Assembly: GCA_964036045.1 (NCBI GenBank)
Contig: OZ038385.1
Coordinates: 21,148,813-21,212,812, forward strand
Reading direction: 5' to 3'
From: Eutreptiella sp. 'Long Island Sound 2002'
Lineage: Eukaryota > Euglenozoa > Euglenophyceae > Eutreptiales > Eutreptiaceae
Length of the DNA stretch: 64,000 nt
Shown here: positions 42,416 through 54,179 of the stretch, one piece after another
How the letters are laid out: the number at the start of each line of letters is the position of its first letter
Numbering within the stretch: the first letter of the stretch is position 1
Made by a program: the position numbers and the translations under genes
Notes under the pieces: model-generated
Seen by the model: the letters and a program-made list of their open reading frames with translations, nothing else
What the model was told of the DNA's origin: nothing
Databases searched by the model: none

Positions 42416-43393
42416 GTTCAATGGGCGCCAACAGTTTTTTTTGGGGGCGGGGACTGTGTGGGGCGACGTGTCCACATTGTACACTGACATGATCAGAGCA
42501 AACCCTGTGGGAGGGTACACTAACAGACTGTACCGTTGTTGTGGGCACCAACGCAGAGCCAAAAAGGCTGCTGCTTCCCATGGGCGTAGGTTTGGGGCCA
42601 ATGGAGCCCAGGGGGGGGGTCTGGGTCCACTTTCATACGCCCTGTGGGTGGAACGCCGAAGGGGGGCCTGCTGGAATTGGAATGCGGTCCTGTGGCCAAC
42701 AATTTACCCCCCCCCCCCTTGTCCTAACACGCACTTGTCCTAACATGGCGAGCCTGTGTTTCCGCACTTTTGGGCTTTTTTTGGTACCATGGTTTTTGCA
42801 GTTCCAATATGAAGAGAATGTGGTTTGTAGCCTTGTGCGGGCTGCAGGAGCGGTTGATTTGGGTATCAAAGTGTGGATGTGAAAAATTAAAGTACACCGA
42901 TGCTGTTCCCGCACCTGAGATTTTTGAGTTCGGGCAGTGGATGGAGAAGGGCCGGGCCTGCATTCCATCACGGATGATGATTTGCGCTCAGTCAACCAGA
43001 ACAGAAGCAACTGAGTGGTACCCGAGTTGTGCAGATGAGGATAATGCGTTGTGTTGTTGTGTTTTGAGGGGTTGGGTTGGCTCATGTCTGCAACGTGTGT
43101 TCCGTGCACGGGGGGACGTCTCCTCGGTTCTGGTACGCGACTCCCCCCCCCCCCCCTCCCTGCCCTCCGGGCCCACTTAGTTGCCAAGGGTCAACAGCTA
43201 CTGGCCATACATATGGTGGCGCCGAAGGCGTCCGAAATTTTTTTTTTCATTCCCCTTGCCCATTTTGTCCACTTTGCACCCCAACACTATCCTTGAACCC
43301 AACCTTGACTCTAATGCCCACCCCAACCCTCAGCCTATTCCTAACCCTACCCGCAAACCTTACCCTTGACCCTAATCAAGACTGAATATTGGG

Positions 43394-44531
43394 ACCGAGC
43401 TGGTGGGGGAGGGAACATTAGATATGAATGGTGAGGGACACCAATGAGTTACACATTGAAGGCCGTTGACAGGGTGGAATCAGCTTCCAAGTGATCCCCT
43501 TCACCACAAGGCCCACTTTCAAGGCTTTTGTGGACTTGTGAGGGGCCAAAATGCCCCAAAATGGGCTCAAAATAGGCTCATTTCACCCGTTTGTGCACCC
43601 CAAATGGTCTAGGATGAGTTTTGGAAAAATGCGTTTTTGACCCATTTTTGACCCATTTTTGGTCCCAAAACAGCGCATCTTCAAGGCATTTTGGGATTTT
43701 CGGAGGACCAAAATGGGCCACCCCAAGCTCAAAACAGTCCAAAAACACTTGTTTTAGCATCACACATGGTCTAGGATCATTTTTGAGAAAAGTCATTTTT
43801 CTGCCCCTATTGGACCCTATTGACCCATTTGGGCACCCACCTGTTTGGGCTTGAGCTTGCAGCTTGCCGCAGCCTACTGGGCTTGGGTACGGGGGTCTAG
43901 GCGTCCATTTGGGCAATTCTGAGGGGTGGAAACCACAAAACGAGGGGGGTTGCGGGTGGATTAGGTGCCCTCGGAATCGCGTTTTGAGCCATGTAGCCAA
44001 AGATATGGCCTATTCTTGGTTTGTGGCTGTCGCCAGCCAATCTGCACAAAATTTGGGGCTTGTGGGGGCCTTTTTGGGCCGTTTCCGGGACATATGGTGG
44101 AGTCAGAGGGCCGCAAATGGCTCGTTGACACAAGAAAGTCAAGCCGCACATGGAGTGCACCCACCCTTTCCCTTTCCTTGGCCGTTTTGAATGGGTTCTA
44201 GGGCTCTTTTGGCCCAAAAATGGCTGTTTTTGGCCCTAAATTGCAGTTTTTGAAACTGAGGTCCGCCACTTGCGACACCCATTCCCGGCCGCCACCGTTG
44301 AGTTTCTGGCTCAAACTTTGTGTGGTTGTCCCTCACACCCATAGGTATCATCCACCAAAATTTCAGCCGAATGTGAAGCACCACGACGGATGTCTGATTT
44401 TTCCCCATTTCGCGCGTGCTGCTTGCTGCTTGTTGCTGCTTGCTGCTTGTTGCTGCTGCTGCTAAACCTGGTAGGTCCACCCTAGACCCTAAAAAGGGTT
44501 ATAAAACCAAGACTGGTTCCACCAGCTCGGT
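43394..44531. mobile_element. TIR element E1 (1,138 bp)
   Basis: Starts ACCGAGCTGGTGG (43394-43406) and ends with its exact reverse complement CCACCAGCTCGGT (44519-44531). The interior has no conserved coding frame. It contains repeated CCAAAATGGG/CCCATTTTTG words and, near the right end, a GCTGCTT microsatellite followed by GGTTATAAAACC. It could be a non-autonomous DNA transposon or a tandem satellite whose unit border happens to be palindromic. Confidence 0.7.
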
Positions 44532-44569
44532 GACCCTAACCCTAGCCCTAATCAAGACTGAATATTGGG

Positions 44570-45690
44570 ACCGAGCTGGTGGGGGAGGGAACATTGGATA
44601 TGAATGGTGAGGGACATCAAGAATGATTCACACATTGATGGCTCTTGACAAAGTGAAATGCACCTGAACCCCATCACCACGAGGCCCACTTTCAAGGCTT
44701 TTTGGACTTCTCAGGGGCCAAAATGCCCCAAAATGGGCTCAAAATGGGCTCATTTCACCCTTTTGTGCACCCCAAATGGTCTACGATGAGTTTTGGAAAA
44801 ATGTGTTTTTGACCCATTTTTGACCCATTTTTGGTCCCAAAACAGCCCATTTTCAAGGCATTTTGGGATTTTTGGAGGACCAAAATGGGCCACCACAAGC
44901 TCAAAACAGTCCAAAAACACTTGTTTTAGCGTCGCACATGGTCTAGGATCATTTTTGCGGAAAGTCATATTTTTACCCCTTTCGGACCCTGTTGACCCAT
45001 TTGGGTACCCACCTGTTTGGGCTTGAGCTTGCAGCTTGCCATAGCCTAGTGGGCCTAGTTATTGGGGTCTAGGCGTCCGTTTGGGCAATTCTGAGGGGTG
45101 GAAACCACAAAACGTGGGGGGTTGCGGGTGGAGTAGGTGCCCTCGGAATCGCATTTTGAGCCATGTAGCCAAAGATATGGCCTATTCTTGGTTTGTGGCT
45201 GTCGGCAGTTGGAGCATTTTGGGGCCTTTTTGGGCCGCTTCCGCGGCATATCATGGAGTTAGAGGGCCGCAAAGAGCTCGTTGACACGGGGAAGTCAAGC
45301 GGCACGTGGAGTGTACCCACCGTTTCCCTTCGTTTGGCCGTTTTGAATGTGTTCCAGGGCATTTTTGGCCCAAAAATGGCTGTTTTTGGCCCTAAACTGC
45401 AGATTTTGAAACTGAGGTCCGCCACTTGCGAATCCCGTTCCCGGCCGCCACCGTTGAGTTTCTTGCTCAAACTTTGTGTGATTGTACTTCACACCCATAG
45501 GTATCATCCACCAAAATTTCACCCGAATCTGAAGCACCACGACGGAAATCTGATTTTTACCCATTTCGCGCGTGCTGCTGCTTGCTGCTTGCTGCTGCTG
45601 CTTGCTGCTTGCTGCTGCTGCTAAACCTGGTAGGTCCACCCTAGACACTAAAAAGGGTTATAAAACCAAGACTGGTTCCACCAGCTCGGT
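44570..45690. mobile_element. TIR element E2 (1,121 bp)
   Basis: Same 13-bp inverted ends and the same interior as E1, at roughly 90 percent identity. It is separated from E1 by 38 bases containing CCCTAA hexamers. Almost identical to E4, 2,999 bp downstream. Confidence 0.7.
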
Positions 45691-45722
45691 GACCCTAACC
45701 CTAATCAAGACTGAATATTGGG

Positions 45723-47524
45723 ACCGAGCTGGTGGGGTAGTGCCTATGCTTCTGTGCGTACTAGGGTGGAGGAAAGTCAATTGGTTGGGGGATGGCGATT
45801 GAGGGTTGCATGCATGTTGTTGTGTGTTTCGTATTCCTCTCCCCTCATTTTGCATTGGCAACTGGTTTTCGCTTCATCGTGATGCCATTATTGCATGAAT
45901 GTCACTGCATGTTTTGTTTTCCCCTCCCTCCTTTTGAGTTTGCAAATGGCTTTCGCTTCACCGCGATCCCATTATTGCACGAATTGCACTGTCTGTTTTG
46001 TATTCCCCTCCCCTTTTATGTGTTTGCAAATGGCTTTCACTTCACCGCGATCCCATTCATTTTCGACTGCATGAGTTCCAACATTTGCTCTTGTGCGTGA
46101 TAGGTAGATAGAGAAGTTAAAAAGTCCGCCTTGTGTCATTGTGTGTTCAGTGTTCCCCTAACCACTAGATATCTGCTCCCGTGCGTCAGGTAGGTTAATG
46201 ATGTTGCATGTATGTCATTGATTGACTGTAGGTTAATGATGGCGATTGAGGGTTGCATGCATGTGGTTGTGTGTTCCGTAATCCCTCCCCTCTTTTTGCC
46301 TTGGCAATTGGATTTTGCTTCACCGCGATCCCATTATTGCATGAATGTCACTGAATGTTTTGTCTTCCCCTCCCTCTTTTTGAGTTTGCAAATGGCTTTC
46401 GCTTCACCGCGATCCCATTATTGCACGAATTGCACTGTTTGGTTTGTATCCCCCTCCCCTTTTATGTGTTTGCAAATGGCTTTCGCTTCCCGCGATCCCG
46501 CGATCCCATTCATTTTCGACTGCATGAGTTCCAACATTTGCTCTTGTGGACTTCTGAGGGGCCAAAATGCCCCCAAAATGGGCTCAAAATGGGCCCATTT
46601 CACCCGTTTGTGCACCCCAAATGGTCTAGGATGAGGTCTGGAAAAATGCGTTTTTGACCCATTTTTGACCCATTTTTGGTCCCAAAACAGCCCAGTTTCA
46701 AGGCATTTTGGGATTTTCGGAGTACCAAAATGGGCCACCACAAGCTCAAAACGGTCCAAAAACACTTGTTTTAGCGTCGCACATGGTCTAGGATCATTTT
46801 TGCGGAAAGTCATCTTTTTGCCCCTACTGGACCCTATTGACCCATTTGGGCACCCACCTGTTTGGGCTTCAGCTTGCAGCTTGCCGCAGCCTAGTGGGCC
46901 TAGGCATTGGGGTCTAGGCGTCCGTTTGGGCAATTCTGAGGGGTGGAAACCACAAAAAGTGGGGGGTTGCGGGTGGAATAGGTGCCCTCGGAATCGCATT
47001 TTGAGCGATGTAGCCAAAGATATGGCCTATTCTTGGTTTGTGGCTGTCGGCATTTGGAGCTTCTGGGGGCCTTTTTGGGCCGTTTCCTGGACATATCATG
47101 GAGTTAGAGGGCGGCAAAGAGCTCGTTGACACGGGGAAGTCAAGCCGCACATGGAGTGTAGCCACCGTTTCCCTTCGTTTGGCCGTTTTGAATGGGTTTT
47201 AGGGCTTTTTTGGCCCAAAAATGGCTGTTTTGGCCCTAAACTGCAGTTTTTGAAACTGAGGTCCGCCACTTGCGAATCCCGTTCCCGGCCACCACTGTCA
47301 AGTTTCCTGCTCAAACTTTGTGTGATTGTACTTCACACCCATAGGTATCATCCACCAAAATTTCAGCCGAATGTGAAGCACCACGACGGAGTTCTGATTT
47401 TGGCCCATTTCGCGCGTGCTGCTTGCTGCTTGCTTGCTGCTTGCTGCTTGCTTGCTAAACCTGGTAGGTCCACCCTAGACACTAAAAAGGGTTATAAAAC
47501 CAAGACTGGTTCCACCAGCTCGGT
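45723..47524. mobile_element. TIR element E3 (1,802 bp, left part replaced)
   Basis: Has the same inverted ends. From 45737 to about 46545, however, it holds unrelated sequence consisting of two copies of a block of about 305 bp (45791-46095 and 46239-46547, starting GATGGCGATTGAGGG), with shorter degenerate repeats around TTTGCAAATGGCTTTC inside each. From 46548 it rejoins the common interior. Confidence 0.7.
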
Positions 47525-47568
47525 GACCCTAACCCTAACCCTAGCCCTAATCAAGACTGAATATTGGG

Positions 47569-48668
47569 ACCGAGCTGGTGGGGGAGGGAACATTAGATAT
47601 GAATGGTGAGGGACATCAAGAATGATTCACACATTGATGGCTCTTGACAAAGTGAAATGCACCTGAACCCCATCACCACGAGGCCCACTTTCAAGGCTTT
47701 TTGGACTTCTCAGGGGCCAAAATGCCCCAAAATGGGCTCAAAATGGGCTCATTTCACCCTTTTGTGCACCCCAAATGGTCTACGATGAGTTTTGGAAAAA
47801 TGTGTTTTTGACCCATTTTTGACCCATTTTTGGTCCCAAAACAGCCCATTTTCAAGGCATTTTGGGATTTTTGGAGGACCAAAATGGGCCACCACAAGCT
47901 CAAAACAGTCCAAAAACACTTGTTTTAGCGTCGCACATGGTCTAGGATCATTTTTGCGGAAAGTCATATTTTTACCCCTTTCGGACCCTGTTGACCCATT
48001 TGGGTACCCACCTGTTTGGGCTTGAGCTTGCAGCTTGCCATAGCCTAGTGGGCCTAGTTATTGGGGTCTAGGCGTCCGTTTGGGCAATTCTGAGGGGTGG
48101 AAACCACAAAACGTGGGGGGTTGCGGGTGGAGTAGGTGCCCTCGGAATCGCATTTTGAGCCATGTAGCCAAAGATATGGCCTATTCTTGGTTTGTGGCTG
48201 TCAGCAGTTGGAGCTTCTGGGGGCCTTTTTGGGCCGCTTCCGCGGCATATCATGGAGTTAGAGGGCCGCAAAGAGCTCGTTGACACGGGGAAGTCAAGCA
48301 GCACGTGGAGTGTACCCACCGTTTCCCTTCGTTTGGCCGTTTTGAATGTGTTCCAGGGCATTTTTGGCCCAAAAATGGCTGTTTTTGGCCCTAAACTGCA
48401 GATTTTGAAACTGAGGTCCGCCACTTGCGAATCCCGTTCCCGGCCGCCACCGTTGAGTTTCTTGCTCAAACTTTGTGTGATTGTACTTCACACCCATAGG
48501 TATCATCCACCAAAATTTCACCCGAATCTGAAGCACCACGACGGAAATCTGATTTTTACCCATTTCGCGCGTGCTGCTGCTTGCTGCTTGCTGCTGCTGC
48601 TAGACCTGGTAGGTCCACCCTAGACACTAAAAAGGGTATAAAACCAAGACTGGTTCCACCAGCTCGGT
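47569..48668. mobile_element. TIR element E4 (1,100 bp)
   Basis: Near-identical to E2 along its length. The main difference is a shorter GCTGCTT microsatellite near the right end, plus a handful of substitutions. The right flank runs into degenerate CCCTAA/CCCTAG hexamers and then a poly-C region. Confidence 0.7.
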
Positions 48669-49574
48669 GACCCTAACCCTAGCCCTGCCCCTAGCCCTAG
48701 CTCTCACCCGAGGCTCGGGTTAGAGTGAGTGTTGGGGTCCAAAATGGAGAGCAATGATGCCCCCCCCCCCCCCGCCCCCCAACCCACCACCCAAACCGCC
48801 CCACCTGGAACCCCACCCCGCCGACCCTCCCAACCCCCCCCCCCCCATCGCCCCTCCCTGAACCCCCCCTCCAATGCCCCCCTTGGGGGCTTTCGGCCCA
48901 CTTCTACTGGGGGGGGGAGTCGCGTCTAAAAGCGAGCAGACGTCCCCCCCGTGGTTCCGTGGTATGTGTCGCGTGCAACCACATGCTTGTCCAGACACTG
49001 CGACCCCATGTTTCCCCACCTTTACTGCACCCGGCCCGTGTTAGCGCGGGGGGGGGGGGGGTAGTTGCCAAAGGTAGTTTTGGCATCCCAGATGGTCTAG
49101 AACCATTTTTGCATAAGTAATCTTTCAGGCCCGATGGATCTGATGGACCCATTTTGGCTTCACCCACTTTGGGCTCGAGCGTGCTGCTTGCCAGAGAGGG
49201 ATGGGGCTTGGGAGGAGGGAGTTTGGGATGGAGGCAGGGACAGGGGAAAGGGCAATGGGAGGGAGTGGATTAGTGAACGAGTTTGGGGGGAGGGCTTTGG
49301 GCTTTGGGCTAACCTTCCCGTTCCGAAGAGGGCCTTAAGGGCCCACGGATTGCCGCCCTGGGGAAGCTCGGCTCCGGCGCACCTCACTCACCCAACGGCC
49401 ATGCAGCCGGCGGGCGGGGCACACACCTCCTCCTCTAGTGTTGACGGACTCATACCGAGTGTGGCTGAACTCGCTGTGCGCTCGTGTTGCGCACTCGCGG
49501 TGATGTGGGGACCGAGGAGAGCACAGGCAAACGTGCACCACAAGGCTCTGGGCTTTGGGGGGGGGGGGGCAGAG
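48669..49574. other. Intron 5 stretch between the TIR array and the SINE-like array
   Basis: CCCTAG-type hexamers, a 100-base C-rich segment (48755-48850), a copy of the GTCCAGACACTGCGACCC repeat (48980-49055) and a G tract. No gene is recognised. Confidence 0.4.
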
Positions 49575-50867
49575 GAGGGGGGGGACCACCTGCCTGGTAC
49601 TTTCGGGGCCCCGGTTCCCCTGGTTGGCGACGTCAAGTCCTCCCCTACCGACCGGGGGAGGATGCTCCGTCTGGAAAGAAAGAAGGAGGGAGCAGAAAGC
49701 ACCGTCGGAGCGCCGACTGACGTGCCAGGAGGGGGGTTCGAACCCAGTACACGCCACTCGGCAGTGTGCTGAGTTACCGCTGGACCACTCGGCCAGCGAC
49801 CTACATGGAGGGTCAGGGGTATAGGGTTAGTGCAAGGGAAGGGCGAGGTTGGTCCGCCAGAGTGGCCGTGGGGCCGCCCATTACTCTGCACAAGGAGTAA
49901 AATGGTGGGAGCATGGGGTTTGAGAAGGTAGGGCCGCACGTGCAAGTGCTGGGCTGTCGGGGCCCCTGCTTCCCTGGTTGGAGACGTCAAGTCCTCCCCT
50001 ACCGCCCGGGGGAGGATGCTCCGCCTGGAAAGAAAGAAATAGGGTGCAAAAAGTATTGTCGGAGGGCCGACAGACATGCCAGGAGGGGGATTGGAATCTA
50101 GGACCCGCCATTTGGCAGTGTACTGAGTTACCGAGTTACCGCTGGGCCACACGGCCAGCGATCTGCATGGAGGGCCAGGGGTATAGGGTTGGTGCAGGGG
50201 AGGGGCGAGGTTGGTCTGCCAGAGCGGCACTGGGGCCGCCCATGACGCTGTACAAGGGGGGAAATGGTGGGAGCGTGGGGTGTGAGAAGGTAGGGCCTCT
50301 CTCGCAAGTGCTGGGCTTTAAGGGGGGGCAGAGGAGGGGGGGGACCACCTGCCGGGTACTTTCGGGGCCCCGGTTCCCCTGGTTGGAGACGTCAAGTCAT
50401 CCCCTACCGCCCGGGGGAGGATGCTCCGCCCGGTCAGAAAGAAGCAGGGAGCAAAAAGCACCGTCGGAGCGCTGACTGACATGCAAGGGAGAGTTTCGAA
50501 CCCAGAACCCGCCACTCGGCAGTGTACTGAGTTACCGCTGGGCCACACGGCCAGCGATCTGCATGGAGGGCCAGGGGTGTAGGGTTGGTGCAGGGGAAGG
50601 GCGAGGTTGGTGTGCTGGGGCGGCCGTGGGGCCGCCCCGTACGCTGAACAAGGGGGGAATGGTGGGAGCGAGGGGTTTGAGAAGGTAGGGCCTCCCTTGC
50701 AAGTGCTGGGCTTTGAGGGGGCCAGAGAAGGGGGGGACCACCTGCCGGGTACTTTCGGGGCCCCGGTTCCCCTGGTTGGCGACGTCAAGTCCTCCCCTAC
50801 CGCCCGGGGGAGGATGCTCCGCCTGGAAAGAAAGAAGCAGGGAGGAGAGAGGCTGGGTCGCCGGCGG
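49575..50867 (-). mobile_element. Tandem array with tRNA-like promoter boxes (SINE-like)
   Basis: The anchor word TGGTTGGCGACGTCAAGTC recurs at 49621, 49975, 50380 and 50773 (spacing 354, 405 and 393 bp). On the minus strand, three units contain an A-box (TGGTCCAGCGGTA or TGGCCCAGCGGTA at 49775-49787, 50137-50149 and 50533-50545). Downstream of it is a B-box: GGGTTCGAACC at 49735-49745, degenerate in unit 2, near-intact in unit 3. Spacing is tRNA-like but the arms do not fold into a cloverleaf. These are probably tRNA-derived SINE copies amplified in tandem. Confidence 0.5.
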
Positions 50868-51085
50868 ACGTGCTTGGAGGAAGATGGGGGAGGGACAGCA
50901 CCGTCGGATCGCTGGCGGACGTGCTGGGAGGGAGGCTAGGAGGGGACAGCACCGTCGGATCGCCGGCGGACGTGCTGGGAGGGAGGCTAGGAGGGGACAG
51001 CACCGTCGGATCGCCGGCGGACGTGCTGGGAGGGAGGCTAGGAGGTGACAGCACTGTCGGATCGCCGGCGGACGTGCTCGGGAGG
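50868..51085. repeat. 51-bp minisatellite
   Basis: Units begin GACGTGCTGGGAGGGAGGC at 50918, 50969, 51020 and 51071, with a diverged first unit at 50868. It grows out of the right end of the SINE-like array. The period is a multiple of three, so both strands stay open. Confidence 0.85.
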
Positions 51086-52306
51086 AGGAGGGTATGGCTG
51101 GGGGGAGGGGGTGTGCACAGCGATGGGTGGCGGGCTGGGCGGGTGGATGGTGCCTGGAATGAGGAGGGAGGGGAGGATAGCACTGTCGGATAGCCGACTA
51201 ACTAGCAAGGGGGAGGGAGCAAGAGAGCAGTGGAGGGGGGGAGGGAGGCGGGGGCTGGGCGGGGCGTGGGCTGGGCAGGGCGTGGGGGGGGGGGGGCTGT
51301 TTCCAGTGGCCTTGCCACGAGGGTGGGGGGGGGCGGCAAAAGGCCCGCCCCCAATTTCCTGGTCCCCAACGGGGGGCCAGCCCACGGCCTGCACCCTCGC
51401 TTTGTGGTGGCTTGAATTTGGGCCGACAGGGAGTTTGGGGGGAGGGGGGGGGGGCTTTTTTGCTGGTGGCCGTCCCAAGGGACTGACGGCTACAGACACG
51501 ATTTCTGACTCACACTACAGTACCAGCACTCCTCTATCCCTCCGCTCGTGCTGGTCTCAAGTGTGCGCCCCCCTTCCACTCGTCCCGAATCCGCGACCAG
51601 AGCAGTTTGAAGGCACAACTCCGTCGGCTGCACAGCAATGATGAGCAATGATGTGGCGAAAGGCAGCCATGGCCAAAATTTTCGATCGGGTGCCTTTGGT
51701 GCCTGTGCACCGTCCGGCACCTGCAGCGCTTGTGGACTCGTTGGCTAGAGCCCCACAACAATAATCCGCTTTTTGCCACCCAAGGGGCCGAAGCAGCCTT
51801 TGTGAGCAGAGGGACAACCGTCCCACTCTCACTCTTTCCCCCGTGGCGAGGGATAAGCCAATGTACACAATTTACCTTTAAACAACCCAAACCAGTGCGC
51901 CAGAGAGGGCGATGATTCTTCTTTAAGAGGAGAGAGGACACGGGGGGGGGGGGGGTGGCGATGGTACTGATTTGCACCGGTTCTACCCCAATTTGCATGC
52001 GGTGGTCTATTCTATTGCCTTTGGCAAAGCACCTCAAAGAAAGACGAGTGATGTGCTTGCTAAAACAGCGGTGGAAAAGCCATACACGAAAGGCCAACCA
52101 AATTTTGCCCACCGGTGCAAACAGGCCCAAAAGCGCGCTTTCGGGGCCAATAAGCACCACTAAGAGGACCCAGAGGCACCAACCGGCACACTTACTCAGC
52201 CTTAATGGCATCCCCCCCCCCCCCCTCTCCTTTTTGCGCTCAGCCGATGCCTCAACCCATGGCCCTGTCCAGCGAGCCCCCCCCCCCCCCGTCCTTCTCT
52301 GTGCAG

Positions 52307-52701
52307 ACATGCGGCCCTACCCCCTCACAAAGACCGGCTCCGGCACGTTCAGCGTCCGCCCCGTCGCCGGGCCCCTGACCGCCCTCATCGTGACCCACGA
52401 GTACCAGCCCATTGGCCGCCCCTTCGCGCTGTCCGCCGCCGCCACCCACGACCCCGCGGGGTACCCGGCCGCGCAGCGCACGCACACGTGGTCCGTGTGC
52501 CGCGTGCTCTCGGCCGCGCAGTGTGTGCCCCCCACGGAGGCGGAGGCCGCGGTCTGGCGGCTGGCGGCGCAGGCCAAGATGGCGGTGGAGGTCACGCCGC
52601 CGCGCGCGTGGCTGGGGTCCGTGTGGAAGGCGGTCGTCGTGGTGGCCCACCCTCCCACCCGCCGGAGCGCCAGGGCGGAGGCCGTGTTGCGGTTTCAGGA
52701 G
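52307..52701 (+). CDS. Large gene, exon 6 (REJ-like region)
   Basis: About 132 residues: GSGTFSVRPVAGPLTALIV, YQPIGRPFALSAAATHDPAG, THTWSVCRVLSAAQC, VEVTPPRAWLGSVWKAVVV. The T-W-S-V-C ... C spacing and the alternating strands repeat the REJ pattern of exon 5. Acceptor TCTGTGCAG at 52298-52306 in phase 1, donor GAG/GTGTGTATG at 52702 in phase 0. Confidence 0.8.
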
Positions 52702-54179
52702 GTGTGTATGGGCTCACCGGGCCCCAGCCCCGGGCTTTGGGCTTGAGGATGGGGGCAGGAAGGGGGGGGGGTCCGAGCCCCCCCCCCCCCCCCCTCCTCC
52801 CCTTCCGCCCCCCCCCCACACCCCCGGTCGGGGTTTTGGGCCTGGCCCTGCATGAATAACCGCAGTGCCAGGCCAACACCCGCTTTTTCCTCGAAAGGCA
52901 AAGTGCCTGGACACACTGCGCATCTTCTTTTTTTTTTCTTCACTAAAGACGTCCCGAGGTCGTTGGTGGCCGGATTTGTGTAACGGACGGCGGTTGACAC
53001 TCAACCGACGGCGGTTGGCCGATGCCCAACCGCAGCCACTCGCCGGCCGGCGCTCTGCGGAGGTTCGAGTGTACCGGAGGCCGGTGGTTTTTGTCCGTTT
53101 TAGTCTTAAGGACGGCCTTGCGCACCGCCGATGGGTAACACGTGGTGATCCTGCACCCCCGGCCCCGTGGCACAATCCCCACGTCAGATGTGATGGTGAG
53201 CACCCTTCAAACTTTGCGGTCTTGGGACTGTCTGAATGTGAAGCATCGCCGGCGCCGGGGGAGGGAAGCCAAGGGGCAGAAGCAGCGCTGGTGAGCACCG
53301 GGACCACTGCCCCACCCTCACGGACCAGACACATGTTCCCCCGGGGGCCTGGGGCAAGCGATGTACACACATTCCCCTCCACAATCAGAACATGTGCGCT
53401 CCTCCGAACGAGCGGCTGCCCGCAGCCCCTCGGCCATGACCCCCCCCCCCCCCCGAAGGTAAGGACAGGCCAGGCAGGGCACAAGGTGGTGAGAGGCCGA
53501 TGGGCACCGCCGCCAACGGAGGGAGAGGGTTCAAGGGAAGGGCAGGAGTACGTGGCGAGAGGCCCGCCCGCTGCACGCAGCAACGCAACCAGGCGTCATG
53601 CCGTGTCTCCTCCCACGCCCCTGCGCATACACGTGCTGCCGGGTCCGAATGGAGCCCCCGCGAGGCAGTGCGGCGGGCCACCAACGGGACGCCGCGCGCA
53701 CACGGGCCCCCGGGACGCCGGACCGGGCCCGACCGCGGGCTTTGACCGGCGCGCGGCTCCCAGACGGCGCGGTCTGTCAGCGCTTTTCAGGGTCTCTGGA
53801 TGGGCCATTGCGGGCTCGAAACGCTGGTTGCAGCGTCCCAGAGGCCCAAGAACACTTTTCAAAGAAAAAGAAGCTTCTGACGCTTTTTTGGCCCCCATCA
53901 CGCAGGCCCCCAGGCAATGGGGACCACTGAGCCCAGCTGAAGCCCCCCCCCCCAGCCCCCCGGGGTCCCTCGGACCGCCTCTACCTGCCCCAAAGGGCCT
54001 CTGTCAACCCGTTTGTAAGCGCCAGACCCACTACACACCCCCTGTCCCCTCCTCAACCGCTTTTCAACCGCCATCAACCGCTTTGGCAACCGCGTTCGAA
54101 CCCCCCCACCCTCCTCAATTGCATCTCTTCCCAGTCCCCCGACCCCCCCCCCCCACGTCTGCCCCTGTTCTGTGCTCAG
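52702..54179 (+). other. Intron 6 of the large gene
   Basis: Starts GTGTGTATG, ends GTGCTCAG. Contains C tracts, D6 copy 2 (52936-53115) followed directly by a D4 relative (53218-53395), and a final segment with AACCGCTTTTCAACCGCC-like words before a pyrimidine tract. Confidence 0.6.
52936..53115. repeat. Dispersed repeat D6, copy 2
   Basis: Partner of 37648-37857. Shares the ordered blocks listed there, with about 75-80 percent identity by eye. Confidence 0.7.

Larger units (their letters stand above)
42074..52306 (+). other. Intron 5 of the large gene, 10.2 kb
   Basis: The longest intron. It holds a 21-bp tandem repeat (42264-42415), the four TIR elements E1-E4 (43394-48668), a poly-C segment (48755-48850), a tRNA-like/minisatellite array (49575-51085) and a D4 relative (51783-51900). 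An open stretch at 51945-52163 (LHRFYPNLHAVVYSIAFGK, then RKTSDVLAK) looks like a fragment of a transposon ORF. A missed small exon cannot be excluded, but the phase 1 junctions on both sides agree. Confidence 0.6.

Noticed and set aside
44750-48025. Conserved short open frames repeated in the TIR elements (for example MEKCVFDPFLTHFWSQNS)
   Set aside because: The peptides are conserved only because the DNA copies are nearly identical. Frames are short, occur on both strands and lack domains.
43300-48700. A true telomere
   Set aside because: Only one to four CCCTAA-type hexamers occur at each site, mixed with variants, and coding exons continue on both sides.
49730-50560. Three functional tRNA genes on the minus strand
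   Set aside because: A- and B-box words are present, but acceptor and T stems do not pair and copy 2 has a degenerate B-box. A SINE-like origin fits better.
49575-51085. CRISPR array
   Set aside because: Units are 354-405 bp or 51 bp with no short-repeat/unique-spacer alternation, and the DNA is eukaryotic.
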